64,000 nt of DNA from a bacterium (GCA_025782575.1 JALGYY010000010.1:124001-188000), one strand, 5' to 3'; positions 8,889-18,192 are shown, counted from the stretch's first letter. Notes: generated from the letters alone by a model not told the origin. Program-made: numbers and translations.

Positions 8889-8920
8889 CCCGAGCTCTCG
8901 CTGGAGGAGGCCGGCCCGGG

Positions 8921-11248
8921 CTAGAAGCGGTACAGATACTGTAGCTTGGCGAAGAATTGCCGCGAGGTGAGCCGCCAGTCCTCGTAATCGATCGTGCGTC
9001 TATCGTCGAACGATCTGAAGGTACCGGTTTCGACCGTAAAGTCGTCGAAATACCGGATACTGCTGGACATCCCGACGAAGAAAACCGTGAACGGATTCAA
9101 TTTCCATGTGAGCAGCGGTTCGAAGTCGAGTCGGTTACGGCTGTCCCGATATTGGGTGATCAGCCGGAGGTACCACTCTCTGCTGAAGTTGTACGTTACC
9201 GATGTACGGATGATGTAGTCCTTGAACAGAAGCCCGGGGCCGTTTCGCCGCTCCATCTCCGAGTAAGTCCAGTCGGGCTGGATCACCAGTTGCTGCACAG
9301 GTTTGAAGGTCGCGTCGAGACTATAGCTTCGTATGTTTCCCAGTTCCGGCGCCCGAAAACTACGGAATATATCCTTCCCCAGTTTCCACTCGCCACCAAG
9401 GTTCAACATTTCACTGAATCGGCTGCTCATGCTGATTCGGCCTACGACAATGCCATCGAACACTTCCTCGGCGAATCGTTCGCTGCTCATATGCAGGCTC
9501 GATCGGATTTCCAGCTGCCCTTTCATCTGCACATATATATGGGGGCGGACCCATTTCTCCTTGAACTGTCCGTCATGCTTCCATTTCCGGCCTGTGTTGA
9601 TACTCGGCTCCCATTCAATGATCCACTCGCCGTTCGTATGATCAAAAAGGCCGGTCCACAGACTCACAGTTCTAAAGTCATTTCCTGTGGTGAATCCATT
9701 GTCCGTCTGGAACGTAGGGCTGTACTCCCAATAGTCGAAATCAGCGCTCCATCTTCGGGCGTGTCTCTCCAGACTGACGTAGAGCCCGTGACCGGTGAAC
9801 TCCTCGCCGTCAAATGTCGCCGAGCGCCCGTCCCGATCAAAGGCTTCGCCGTCAAGTCCGGGAGTCAATTCGGGAGCATCCGGTTCACCGGTCCAGCTTC
9901 GAACCGCCTGAAATTCGAGTGAATAGTTCCGGAAGAAACGGAGATTGGCATCTACACTCGCCACCGAACCGTAGCCCCCACCATCGAGACGACGATCAGT
10001 TCCGAGTACACCCACATAGGAATCTTCATGAATCGTATGTCGAACCCGGAAGATATTGCTCCTGCTCTCCCCGAGTAAAAGAAAACGGCTTCTCTCTTCG
10101 AATGGGATGATCTGAGGCGAGTTCTTGTCTTCAGCGTAGAGATAAACGAGTCTGGTCTTCCCGAACTGGCCGAAGAGCTTGCCCGCTACATCGGGATCGT
10201 TGATGGAACGCGTGTAGACCGCGTCGATCCAGGTGTCATAGAGGTCGCTTCCCTCCTGGAAGAACGGGCGTTTCTCCGGAAAAAAGAGTGCAAACGTTTC
10301 GTTCACATCGATCTGACCCGCATCGGACTCTACCTGGCTGAAATCGGGGTTCAGAGCGAGTTCGGCTGAAGACGTCGACGTAAAACCGTAGCGAATGTTC
10401 AGTGCCGCTTCGCCGTCGGCATCGTCGTTCTCGAATGGAGTCTGCGGGTTGTCGGGATCGCTCAGCTTACCGGATTGAAACGCGAGGGCGCTCACGATCA
10501 CATCGACGTTGCTTCCAGGTGAGATGTTCTCAATCCCCGTCACTCTGCCGAGCTGACAGAGAAAACAGGGATCGTCTCGATTCTGTGCCGCCCATGCGTA
10601 TTTTCGGCGCACATCCCGCTGATGATCGCGCCAGAAATTAATTCGCCAGGTCTGCACCGGCTTGTTCGGGAACCGGAGACTGGCGAATGGAATGGCGATT
10701 TCCACCTGATAGCCATCCTGTGTTACCCGGCCTTCCGACTCCCAGATCTGGTCAAACGCCATATCCTCATCGCCGTTTCCCTGCTGTCGAAGGTCCCCCT
10801 GGACACCAAGGGGATTGACGAAGAACTCATAACCCCACGACCCATCGCCGTACGTATCGAGCATGATCCCGAAATAGTCGTCCCGCCAGATCGTGTCCCG
10901 CTCCCGAAGAGAGACGCGTATCTCTTCCGGGTTGTTATCCCGGGCGATAAGCGCCACGTAAAGATTTTTGTCGTCATACGTGATCATCGCTTTCGACTCG
11001 ACGCCGGGCTTCACCTGATCACCGGGAAGGACCTCGGCAAAACCGTCCGCTACAGCGGCACCCCGCCAGCCGGGGTCATTCAGATCACCGTCGATTGAAA
11101 TCGGGCCGTTCGCCCGCGTCACATGGATACTCGGATGAAAACGGGGTTCGAAATCGTCATCCGCAGACAGGATGGCCGGGATGCACAGGATCCCGAGCAC
11201 GAGAATGGCGCACGCGGTTGAACGGGGAAGTCGCCATTGGGTTGTCAT
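8921..11248 (-). CDS. DUF5916 outer-membrane protein with CBM9-like N-terminal domain
   Basis: A 775-residue protein: signal peptide ending near SADDD, then a CBM9-like domain (about 30-215) recognised by GPISIDGDLNDPGWRGA and MITYDDKNLYVALIARD, followed by the DUF5916 beta-barrel region. The protein ends LQYLYRF, with a terminal aromatic residue as expected for an outer-membrane barrel recognised by BamA. The family is common in FCB and Gemmatimonadota genomes and functionally uncharacterised; carbohydrate binding is only a guess from the fold. ATG 11248 is used because the signal peptide begins there, while an in-frame upstream extension lacks one. Last gene of the run starting at 16782. 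Confidence 0.85.
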   Translation of the reverse strand: MTTQWRLPRSTACAILVLGILCIPAILSADDDFEPRFHPSIHVTRANGPISIDGDLNDPGWRGAAVADGFAEVLPGDQVKPGVESKAMITYDDKNLYVALIARDNNPEEIRVSLRERDTIWRDDYFGIMLDTYGDGSWGYEFFVNPLGVQGDLRQQGNGDEDMAFDQIWESEGRVTQDGYQVEIAIPFASLRFPNKPVQTWRINFWRDHQRDVRRKYAWAAQNRDDPCFLCQLGRVTGIENISPGSNVDVIVSALAFQSGKLSDPDNPQTPFENDDADGEAALNIRYGFTSTSSAELALNPDFSQVESDAGQIDVNETFALFFPEKRPFFQEGSDLYDTWIDAVYTRSINDPDVAGKLFGQFGKTRLVYLYAEDKNSPQIIPFEERSRFLLLGESRSNIFRVRHTIHEDSYVGVLGTDRRLDGGGYGSVASVDANLRFFRNYSLEFQAVRSWTGEPDAPELTPGLDGEAFDRDGRSATFDGEEFTGHGLYVSLERHARRWSADFDYWEYSPTFQTDNGFTTGNDFRTVSLWTGLFDHTNGEWIIEWEPSINTGRKWKHDGQFKEKWVRPHIYVQMKGQLEIRSSLHMSSERFAEEVFDGIVVGRISMSSRFSEMLNLGGEWKLGKDIFRSFRAPELGNIRSYSLDATFKPVQQLVIQPDWTYSEMERRNGPGLLFKDYIIRTSVTYNFSREWYLRLITQYRDSRNRLDFEPLLTWKLNPFTVFFVGMSSSIRYFDDFTVETGTFRSFDDRRTIDYEDWRLTSRQFFAKLQYLYRF

Positions 11249-11348
11249 GAGCGTAAAACCTTTTATCTGCAATAGAGGTCGGCTGAGGCACGGTACCACT
11301 CTGCGCCTGCTTCAATAGACGGATTATTGGCCGAACAGGTTCAATAAA

Positions 11349-12824
11349 CTAGAACGAAGTAAGAAGAATGACTTCGGCCCCTTCGAGGGGGGGAACCAGA
11401 CGACAGACACCGCCGATACAGACGAAGCCCCCCTGCCGTTTACCTGCCGTAACCGTGATGAAATTGTTTTCGCTGATCCGGTAGTCGATCTGGCCGTACA
11501 GATAATCGTCCAGTGGCGGGTCCCCGGGACGGACCGATTGGGCGTGCTCTGCCACGGCCGAAACGATGAGATCGTACGAAGCGTGAATTTCCAGCAGCAC
11601 GAGATGGTCCCGGGTAATCTCACCCAGCTCATTCTCCTGCTGCTGGAACTGGTACTCACCCCGCACCCCCCAATCCCCATCAAGAAGGCACTCGATATCG
11701 AGAACAGGGGTGTGGTTCTTCGTGGGAAGTTTGTCTTCCAGATAATCGTAAGCCACAGCAATGATCCAACCTTCGCCGACCTCCTGCCGCCACTCGCCGT
11801 ACCACTCCTGAAACTTGAGCCCTGAATGTCTGAGCAGATCGCCGGTCACCTTGGTCGTCTCCGTTCGATTCACAGTAACCGTCGATCCTTCGATCGGCGT
11901 GGAGATGACTTCCAGCTGGAATCCCTTTTCGTCACCCGTGTCGAGCTGGTGGGGATTGCGGGTGATCAGCGTGTACGAATTCTCCCGCGAAAGCGCCGGC
12001 GGATTGTTGTTCTCGGTCTTGTCTTCACCGATCGGTGAGAAACGGAAGTGATTGTATTCTTTGTACTCCAGCGTGAACGACAGGAAGGAGAACGGATAGG
12101 CGGAAAGCGCGCCATAGTAACCGGTACCGCTCCTGCCGCCGCCGTGCAAACGGTTAATGCGGGCCGCCTCTCCATACAGGTCGAAGTAGTCATGGGAGTA
12201 ACTCAACCGGCCTGCGACCGCCTCTTCGTGCATGGTGTGGTCGGTCTGAAGCAGATAACTCGCACCGGCGACCACACCATGGGGAAGTTCAGTCTCCACG
12301 TCAGCACCCCAGAGAACATCTTTCCGCTCCCGGTTCAGCTCCTCCCGCCCTTTGTTCACACGGCCGGAGAATACTTGGGCACTGATCGAACCGAGACCGC
12401 CCCAGAAGTAGACCCCGTCCATATTGCCGTCGATCCGGATCGCCCGCTCTTCATAGGAACGCCAGAGAAGGCCCCGTCCGAACATGCCGTAGAAATTCCC
12501 GATCCGCGCTCCCCCTCGACCGAAGTCGAACTCCGCGAAGCGCTGTGTGATTCCCTCGGTCACTTCGTCAGCCGATCTCTCCGGTGGCTGGTACGCCTCG
12601 TAACGGAATCCGACGAGCACGTCATCGAGCCGGAAATCAAGATCGAGCCAGTTCTCTAATCTTTCGCGCGAGAAACCGCGCGCGAGATCGGGATCGTCGT
12701 TCAGGCTGAACTCGGCCTGGTTCAGGCCATGAACGGTCACCTCGTCGGCGGCCTGCATGTGAGCGGGATGCAACAGCGTAGCAAGAACAAAAAGGGCGGC
12801 AGAGGACCAGCGAGCAAGGGGCAT
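11349..12824 (-). CDS. DUF6029-like outer-membrane beta-barrel protein
   Basis: A 491-residue protein with a signal peptide (hydrophobic core AALFVLATLL, cleavage near MQAADE). The mature part is made of alternating amphipathic strands and ends VILLTSF, a barrel-type C-terminal Phe. Motifs such as RIGNFYGMFGRGLLWRSYEE match the DUF6029 family of FCB bacteria as I recall it. It lies 23 bp after a TlpA-like thioredoxin gene, a pairing repeated in such genomes, so a role in export or envelope redox is possible but unproven. The start could also be a TTG three codons upstream; neither has a clear Shine-Dalgarno. Confidence 0.7.
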   Translation of the reverse strand: MPLARWSSAALFVLATLLHPAHMQAADEVTVHGLNQAEFSLNDDPDLARGFSRERLENWLDLDFRLDDVLVGFRYEAYQPPERSADEVTEGITQRFAEFDFGRGGARIGNFYGMFGRGLLWRSYEERAIRIDGNMDGVYFWGGLGSISAQVFSGRVNKGREELNRERKDVLWGADVETELPHGVVAGASYLLQTDHTMHEEAVAGRLSYSHDYFDLYGEAARINRLHGGGRSGTGYYGALSAYPFSFLSFTLEYKEYNHFRFSPIGEDKTENNNPPALSRENSYTLITRNPHQLDTGDEKGFQLEVISTPIEGSTVTVNRTETTKVTGDLLRHSGLKFQEWYGEWRQEVGEGWIIAVAYDYLEDKLPTKNHTPVLDIECLLDGDWGVRGEYQFQQQENELGEITRDHLVLLEIHASYDLIVSAVAEHAQSVRPGDPPLDDYLYGQIDYRISENNFITVTAGKRQGGFVCIGGVCRLVPPLEGAEVILLTSF

Positions 12825-12847
12825 CGAAAACAAGGGGCACCCGCTTT

Positions 12848-13402
12848 CTAGTTATGTGTTTCCTCTTCCGGGGCACTCTTGGTGGTGAACAGCTTGACCA
12901 CTTCCGATTCGAGTCGCTCCTCCAGGGCGGGAGAGTAACCGAGCTGCGAATAGGCGATCGAACCATCCTGGGCAATGAGATAGACCTGCGGAATCGAATT
13001 GAATCGATAGAGTCTTTGCAGCTTCTGGTTGGGATCCAGAAGGACTTCCATGGAGTAGTGCTTGGTCTTTATATAAGGCTTCACTTTGGCCGCGGAACGG
13101 GGCGAATCGGTGTTGATCGCCAGCACGGTGAGCCCCTTTTCAGAGAACTCGTCATGCAGCGCGCTCGTCGATGGAAGCGCTTTGAGACAGGGCTTGCACC
13201 AGAGCGCCCAGAAATCGAGAAGTACAGGGCCATTCTCGAGAGCCTCGGAGAGAGTGACTTTCTCACCGGCCAGGTTCTTCAATGTAAAGTCGGGTGCATC
13301 CCCGCCGATTGCGAGTCTCCCGGCGAGAATCTCGGACGGGGCGGCGACTAGTGCGATCAGGCCGGCTAGGGCGACGACAATCATAGATGCAGGTCGATTC
13401 AT
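12848..13402 (-). CDS. TlpA-like secreted thioredoxin-fold protein
   Basis: A 184-residue protein with an N-terminal signal sequence (about 1-27) and an AhpC/TSA-Redoxin fold: GGDAPDFTLKNLAGEKVTL, then the redox centre DFWALWCKPCLKALP containing CxxC, and later the cis-proline segment NSIPQVYLIAQDG. It should work outside the cytoplasm as a thiol-disulfide oxidoreductase, for example delivering electrons to envelope proteins. Its neighbours include another CxxC thioredoxin-fold lipoprotein and a secreted protein with a conserved cysteine pair, which are plausible partners. Confidence 0.88.
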   Translation of the reverse strand: MNRPASMIVVALAGLIALVAAPSEILAGRLAIGGDAPDFTLKNLAGEKVTLSEALENGPVLLDFWALWCKPCLKALPSTSALHDEFSEKGLTVLAINTDSPRSAAKVKPYIKTKHYSMEVLLDPNQKLQRLYRFNSIPQVYLIAQDGSIAYSQLGYSPALEERLESEVVKLFTTKSAPEEETHN

Positions 13403-13428
13403 CAGCAGGGCAATCCTCTCTCTAGTCG

Positions 13429-15528
13429 TTATCGTATCAGTGTGATCTTACGCGTTTCGCTGGTTTTACCGGCTGCGAGCCTTGTGAAGTAGACACCGCT
13501 CGCCGCTTCTCCCCCGGCACCATCCATTCCATCCCAGATGACCGAATGGGTTCCAGCTGAAAGTCTGTTGTCGACAAGACGGCGGACAAGTCGCCCGGCG
13601 ATATCGAACACATCCAGGCGGACATGCTGGGGCGCCCGGATTTCAAATCGTACCGATGTCGTCGGATTGAACGGGTTTGGAAAGTTCGGTTCGAGCCGTG
13701 CGAAAAGCGGATCGATTGGTGAGGCGGAGCCGGAGGCACCGATAGCGAGGTAAAAAACACCTGCCCCATCCGTGCTTGCCGATGCGGTGCTCCGAGCTTC
13801 ATCCACCCAGGTCTCCAGAAAACCGGATTCAGCCCGCTCGATCTGCAACCTGTCGGGACTGGCGCCGTCGAGCGCCGTTCCGTCGTAGTCAAAAATTACT
13901 TCGGCTGCCGACCGGAGCGTTCCGGGAAGTATTGAGTTCACGGTGTATGACAGCGAGCGTCTGTTTTTTCCCGTCTTCGACATGTGATTGCCGGGCACCA
14001 GGACCGCCCCCTCGGGAAAGCTTCCGACAGTCTTCTGACTGCTCCCGTCCCCGCCATCGAAGACGAGTATGTAGGTATCCCGCTCGACCGAACCGGGCGA
14101 CACCGCAAACGAGAACGTGCCATCAACGCTTCTGGCTATTCCACCCGACGAGCTCGATATCTTTGCGGCACCGAACGAGCCGGCATCGGTCGTTTCGTTT
14201 CCCGCCTGATCTCTTACTGTGGCGACCAGATCGATCGGACCTGTTTTGCTTAATCTGTAGTCGCTCCGCCAGACGTTTTCCGGTCCGTCGACTAACTCGA
14301 GCGTCACACTTTCGCCGTCGACTTCCAGATTCGCGCTCCCTGTTTCAAGCGGCTCATCCGAAACGATGTAGAGGTCGAGGTACGATGTGAGATAGGGATT
14401 CTGGAGGACAGCCACCTCCAGCACGGGACCGGTTTCATCGGCGAAGAAATCGAAGATCCGGGCCATCAGATTGCTGCGAGCAGCCTCGTCTGCAATCCCC
14501 TCAAAACCGAACGGGAGATAGACGATCTTGTTGTCATCCGAGGCGTGGCGGATTCCCGCTGAGAAGTTCGTTCCGTCGTAGGAGAGGAAAGAGTAGCCTC
14601 CCGCCGCGGGCATGATGCCGTCCGGAGTCGTCTGTCCGCCGGCGCCGGTCCCGCCCTCGATCGAAACCGAAAGACCTGCGCCGAGAACATCATAATCGGC
14701 ACCGGTCATGTTCGTCGTTCCGGCATTCTCCGTCTGGTAGGTCGCGTGAAGATAGTCCCGCACCCACTCGCAATTTTCGGGCGACGATTCCGCGCTCAGC
14801 TCGTCGCAAAGGTCGTATGCGATCTGTTGCCCCGAAATCATAAGCCGTCCTCCGCCATCCAGATAGCCGGCGATCGTGGCGCGGTCATCCGCACTGAGAG
14901 CAGGCGTCTCGTCTCCTGTGAACCAGATCACATTCTCATAGGGAAGAAGGTCATCAGCAGAAGGATCGCTCTGGAATGTCGCGGTCCACTTCGCCGCGTT
15001 CAGATCGCCCGGAAGCGCATCACTGTAATAGTCGATATCGGAATCGCTGTTGTCCTGAATGATCAGGACGTCGATCATGCCGGGGCCCGCTCCGGTAGTA
15101 GACGTCGCAAATTCGATCGTCTTTACGGCGCCCGGCTCGTCGAGAGGTGTGAACGTAAACGTCGCTTCGCCGATTCCGTCCATGGTCTGCGTCTGGAAGT
15201 AGGCGAAGATCTCCAGCGTCTGACCTGCGCTGAACGTTTCGACAACCGAATCGACATCCGACCGATAGCAGTTCAGTCCCACGCAGATCGACACGGACCA
15301 CTTCTCCCACGAATTCAGATCTTCATCGTCTGTCGGGAGTACATAGACCTTCTTGATCTCGAGATCGGCAGGTGCGTCGCTGTTATTGGTTATGCTGGTC
15401 TTGATCTTTACAAGATCGCCCAGCTCGGTCACATGAACCGGGTAGGTCGGCGCGTAATCGAAACCGCACAAGGCGCTCGCCGGGGCCAGTATGACCGCCA
15501 CTGCTATTGTGATGATCTGTTTCCACAT
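13429..15528 (-). CDS. Secreted multidomain protein with FlgD/type-IX-like C-terminal domain
   Basis: A 699-residue exported protein. After a signal peptide (about 1-20) comes an Ig-like domain with WSVSICVGLNCYRSDVDS, a paired-cysteine motif (C-x5-C). About 150-330 resembles a GATase/ThuA-like alpha/beta domain (VLIIQDNSDSD, YLDGGGRLMISGQQ). More beta-sandwich segments follow, and the end (about 620-699) carries LEPNFPNPFNPTTSVRFEI and SAGTHSVIWDG, the FlgD-Ig/type IX sorting-like tail that anchors or exports proteins in FCB bacteria. GGGGGAG precedes ATG 15528. No catalytic function can be assigned; the cysteine pair beside two thioredoxin-fold genes suggests a redox link. Confidence 0.75.
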   Translation of the reverse strand: MWKQIITIAVAVILAPASALCGFDYAPTYPVHVTELGDLVKIKTSITNNSDAPADLEIKKVYVLPTDDEDLNSWEKWSVSICVGLNCYRSDVDSVVETFSAGQTLEIFAYFQTQTMDGIGEATFTFTPLDEPGAVKTIEFATSTTGAGPGMIDVLIIQDNSDSDIDYYSDALPGDLNAAKWTATFQSDPSADDLLPYENVIWFTGDETPALSADDRATIAGYLDGGGRLMISGQQIAYDLCDELSAESSPENCEWVRDYLHATYQTENAGTTNMTGADYDVLGAGLSVSIEGGTGAGGQTTPDGIMPAAGGYSFLSYDGTNFSAGIRHASDDNKIVYLPFGFEGIADEAARSNLMARIFDFFADETGPVLEVAVLQNPYLTSYLDLYIVSDEPLETGSANLEVDGESVTLELVDGPENVWRSDYRLSKTGPIDLVATVRDQAGNETTDAGSFGAAKISSSSGGIARSVDGTFSFAVSPGSVERDTYILVFDGGDGSSQKTVGSFPEGAVLVPGNHMSKTGKNRRSLSYTVNSILPGTLRSAAEVIFDYDGTALDGASPDRLQIERAESGFLETWVDEARSTASASTDGAGVFYLAIGASGSASPIDPLFARLEPNFPNPFNPTTSVRFEIRAPQHVRLDVFDIAGRLVRRLVDNRLSAGTHSVIWDGMDGAGGEAASGVYFTRLAAGKTSETRKITLIR

Positions 15529-15558
15529 TTCGATTGCTCCCCCGGGGAATCGCAACGA

Positions 15559-16782
15559 TTATCTCGTGCTTCCGCTCTGGAAAACGTCCTGGCCCGAACC
15601 GGACTCGACAAAGACGACCGCTTCGAGGTTTTCCGGAACCCATGTTTCGCCGATCGGCCAACTGAGCCGGAACGTATGGACATCACCTGCCGACAGATTG
15701 AGTGTCTGCCCGTTTATCCCGAGCAGGAAGCGGCGGGTGATGTCGTCGAAGAAATCGACGCCGTTATTCGCGTCGAAGTGAATGCCCGTTTCAATCAGAA
15801 CGACCTGTAGTTTCTCGTCGCCCCCCGTTTCCATCCGTTTCCGTACACTACCGGTGATGACGAAGGAATCAGCCGTGGCGACGGCGGTAACAGCCACGTT
15901 ATATGCCGGTTCGATCGCCGCCGCCGCGTTGATCTTCGATCGGAGTCCCGGAGCCGTGTAGGCATCAGTAAACTGTGTGCCCCCGATGCGGACATGGGGA
16001 TTCGCAATGATGGCGAACTTATCCGCCCGGTCGAGCGCCTGCTCAGGATTCTCACGGAAAAAGTGATCGGTACTCGCCGGGTTGTCCGTATGAATGCCGA
16101 TCGCGGAAACAGTATGGAATCCGAACTCTTCAATGCTGTTTTCGAGGGTAGTGTCCGCTGCCAGACAGGGCGTGCAGGAAGTGTTGGAGAAGTGCTCGAT
16201 CATCACGATCCGGCCCTGCGCCGAATCGAGCATTGTGACGGCAACGTCGGTAGTGGAGTCCTTCACCACAGTCAATCTCATGGCCAGCCCTTCTGATTCG
16301 TAGCCGGCGAGGATTACGTCGATGCTGTGCGAACCGGGGTTCAGCCCGGTCAACGTGGCGGGAGTCCTAAGACCCGTGCTCGCACCATCGAAAAGAATCG
16401 CGCCACCATCCACGCTGGATGTAACGGCGATTGAACCCTGTGCAAGCAGAGTAAGTACGAACTGGGCTATGGCTGACTCGCCTGCAGTAACCACCACCAG
16501 AAGAGACTCCGGCTGAACGGAGTATCCGTCGAGCTCTACCCGGATTACGTAAGTGCCCGGCTCGAGCTCGTCAAGAGTCGCGTCGGTTGTGCCGGTCTGC
16601 GCCGCGCCGTCCAGGAGTACGGTGGCACCGGTCTGGTTCGCCGTGACTATGATATTCCCTTTTGTAGGGACCGGATCTGGATCGGTTCCGCTGTCGTCAC
16701 CGCAGGATAAAGCCAGCGGCAGGAAAATGGCGGCGATCGCGCCAACGAGGATTCTGGCAACTGGCGCCCTACGCTCCCACAT
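15559..16782 (-). CDS. Lipoprotein with two PEGA repeats and an Omp28-like thioredoxin-fold domain
   Basis: A 407-residue lipoprotein with lipobox LALSC near residue 27. Two PEGA domains follow (about 40-110 and 112-185), each with the pattern DG...L.PG.....V...GY: EPGTYVIRVELDGY and NPGSHSIDVILAGY. From about 190 an Omp28-like thioredoxin-fold domain begins with IVMIEHFSNTSCTPCLAAD, holding a CxxC (CTPC). It is probably attached to the inner leaflet of the outer membrane or the periplasmic membrane. First gene of the envelope operon, with a good promoter upstream, and 30 bp from the FlgD-tailed protein. Confidence 0.8.
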   Translation of the reverse strand: MWERRAPVARILVGAIAAIFLPLALSCGDDSGTDPDPVPTKGNIIVTANQTGATVLLDGAAQTGTTDATLDELEPGTYVIRVELDGYSVQPESLLVVVTAGESAIAQFVLTLLAQGSIAVTSSVDGGAILFDGASTGLRTPATLTGLNPGSHSIDVILAGYESEGLAMRLTVVKDSTTDVAVTMLDSAQGRIVMIEHFSNTSCTPCLAADTTLENSIEEFGFHTVSAIGIHTDNPASTDHFFRENPEQALDRADKFAIIANPHVRIGGTQFTDAYTAPGLRSKINAAAAIEPAYNVAVTAVATADSFVITGSVRKRMETGGDEKLQVVLIETGIHFDANNGVDFFDDITRRFLLGINGQTLNLSAGDVHTFRLSWPIGETWVPENLEAVVFVESGSGQDVFQSGSTR

Positions 16783-16833
16783 CGTTCACACTCCGTTTGC
16801 TGAAAGGCATAACCTTTAAAGGGGGATCGACTG

Positions 16834-16863
16834 ATCGTACCACAGCTTTCCCCGGATCGTCAA
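16834..16863 (-). promoter_or_regulatory. Sigma70-type promoter of the five-gene envelope operon
   Basis: TTGACG (16863-16858) and TACGAT (16839-16834) on the minus strand with an 18-bp spacer, about 50 bases before the PEGA/Omp28 gene start. It is the only good pair in this intergenic space. Confidence 0.5.
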
Positions 16864-16871
16864 AGACAACT

Positions 16872-16888
16872 CCGTTGAAAATCAACGG
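16872..16888 (-). terminator. Short hairpin at the stop codon of the small lipoprotein gene
   Basis: CCGTTGA-TTT-TCAACGG forms a seven-pair stem with a three-base loop on either strand, beginning within the last codons of the upstream gene. Only a weak T-rich stretch follows, so termination would be inefficient. Confidence 0.35.
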
Positions 16889-17460
16889 GTTGCGGCCTTT
16901 TCGACCAGTTTTCCTCTGATGCCGTTCAGTGGATAGCGTTCTCTCCTCATAGCCTCCTGCCATTGCACCGTGCCCGAATTCAACGCACTCTCCACACTCG
17001 CCGCATCGCCGTGAACGATGGCTCGTGAAAAGAGCGCGAACGTCTTGGTATCATCGCTGAGCACGCCAGCCGTCCGAAGGGATTCCATCTGAGCCATGGT
17101 CCACCTGGAGGTGGTGTCCGACATCATCCCGAAAGCAACCATCTCAACCGCGTAAGCATCAATATCGCTTAGCTTTCGCCCCACTATCGACTCCCCGAAC
17201 GAGGTCTCTTCGTCAACAAGGGAGATGCGATTCAGGAGTACCGAAGGGAGGGGCTGCGAGGTGCCGGCGGGTTGGGCCGCGATCTTCATGGGGAAGCCGG
17301 CCGGTTTCTTGGCGTCCTTCCCGGCGGCCTTGGCGGTTTTCTCCTCTTCTTTCGATGCTCCACCCTCGGAACCGCCTGAACCACAACCGGTTACGACCAT
17401 CATTCCAATGAGTATTGCGGCAAGTGGCCACCTTCCCGTCCTTCGCCCTGAGACAAACAT
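16882..17460 (-). CDS. Small lipoprotein of unknown function
   Basis: I do not recognise this 192-residue protein. It starts with a basic segment, a hydrophobic stretch and the lipobox VVTGC (near residue 26), then a Gly/Ser and Lys/Glu-rich linker of about 30 residues. The remainder is predicted helical with no Cys, and it has no obvious repeat or catalytic motif. AAGGAG is seven bases before ATG 17460, and a strong promoter lies just upstream, so it is a genuine monocistronic gene. Confidence 0.7.
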   Translation of the reverse strand: MFVSGRRTGRWPLAAILIGMMVVTGCGSGGSEGGASKEEEKTAKAAGKDAKKPAGFPMKIAAQPAGTSQPLPSVLLNRISLVDEETSFGESIVGRKLSDIDAYAVEMVAFGMMSDTTSRWTMAQMESLRTAGVLSDDTKTFALFSRAIVHGDAASVESALNSGTVQWQEAMRRERYPLNGIRGKLVEKAATR

Positions 17461-17517
17461 GGAATCACTCCTTATTATTCTCAATGAGTGGCTGGCTCCC
17501 GATTTACGCTATTCTCT

Positions 17518-17546
17518 ATTGTAAGGGGAGGCCGGGGAGTTGTCAC
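17518..17546 (-). promoter_or_regulatory. Strong sigma70-type promoter of the small lipoprotein gene
   Basis: GTGACA (17546-17541), 17-bp spacer, TACAAT (17523-17518) on the minus strand; both hexamers match five of six consensus positions and the spacing is ideal. Confidence 0.6.
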
Positions 17547-17637
17547 GGGAGAGTGGGGAGTTGACTCGGTTCCCTGGTCCGAGCCGGCCCGGACTAAGGC
17601 CCGTACAGAATCCCGAACTTTCGGCGCCAATGGGTTC

Positions 17638-18192
17638 TCAGCGGAAGAGCTGTTTGATGTCACCCCAGCTCGATTCTTCAATTCCCGTCGTGCCTTGGAT
17701 AGTAACGTGCGCGCCTACGTAGTCGTCGAACGTTGCAGTGAAGCCGTAAATCATGTAGAACGACCTTGACAAGTCCGTTTTCAAAATGCCGAACCCGCTC
17801 TCAGCCGCCACTTCATACGTCACCGAGGCAGCTTGAAGTGTTGGCCCCGGAACCCCGGACAACCAAGGATCCCAGGCAGACACAAAGACCGTATCTCCTG
17901 TTTCCGTGATCGGAAGAGGCGTCCACGTGAGAGGGAATACTTCAGCGTCAATAAGATCGAGCACGCCGCTGTCAATCAGGTAGCAACCAAAAGACCAGAA
18001 GAAACCACCGAATTGGTCACCCTTGATCCATACATCGACTGCAATAGAGTCACCAGGTGAGACGGCGATGGTGTCTGGTCCGTTACCGAGCTGCCCGTCC
18101 AGATCGAGCTCGACGATCATGTCCGCCGAAAGGGGGTACGCCAAAAAAAGGCTGAGAATCGAGAGAACGAAGATGATGAGCGGCAATCGCAC
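17638..18192 (-). CDS. Secreted cohesin-like beta protein of unknown function
   Basis: A protein of about 184 residues with a signal peptide (LPLIIFVLSILSLFLAYPL) and a mature region rich in beta strands: DTIAVSPGDSIAVDVWIKG and FFWSFGCYLIDSGVLDL resemble cohesin/CBM-type domains. It ends with SSWGDIKQLFR, a Trp-Gly-x-Ile-Lys tail that looks deliberate rather than structural. GTG 18192 is preferred because a GGGGG Shine-Dalgarno stands seven bases before it and the signal peptide then starts properly; an ATG at 18246 is possible. No function can be given. Confidence 0.6.
   Translation of the reverse strand: MRLPLIIFVLSILSLFLAYPLSADMIVELDLDGQLGNGPDTIAVSPGDSIAVDVWIKGDQFGGFFWSFGCYLIDSGVLDLIDAEVFPLTWTPLPITETGDTVFVSAWDPWLSGVPGPTLQAASVTYEVAAESGFGILKTDLSRSFYMIYGFTATFDDYVGAHVTIQGTTGIEESSWGDIKQLFR

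Noticed and set aside
10622-11098. Plus-strand frames of over 150 codons inside the DUF5916 gene
   Set aside because: They are antisense shadows of a well-supported gene and show no family motif, signal peptide or ribosome-binding site.
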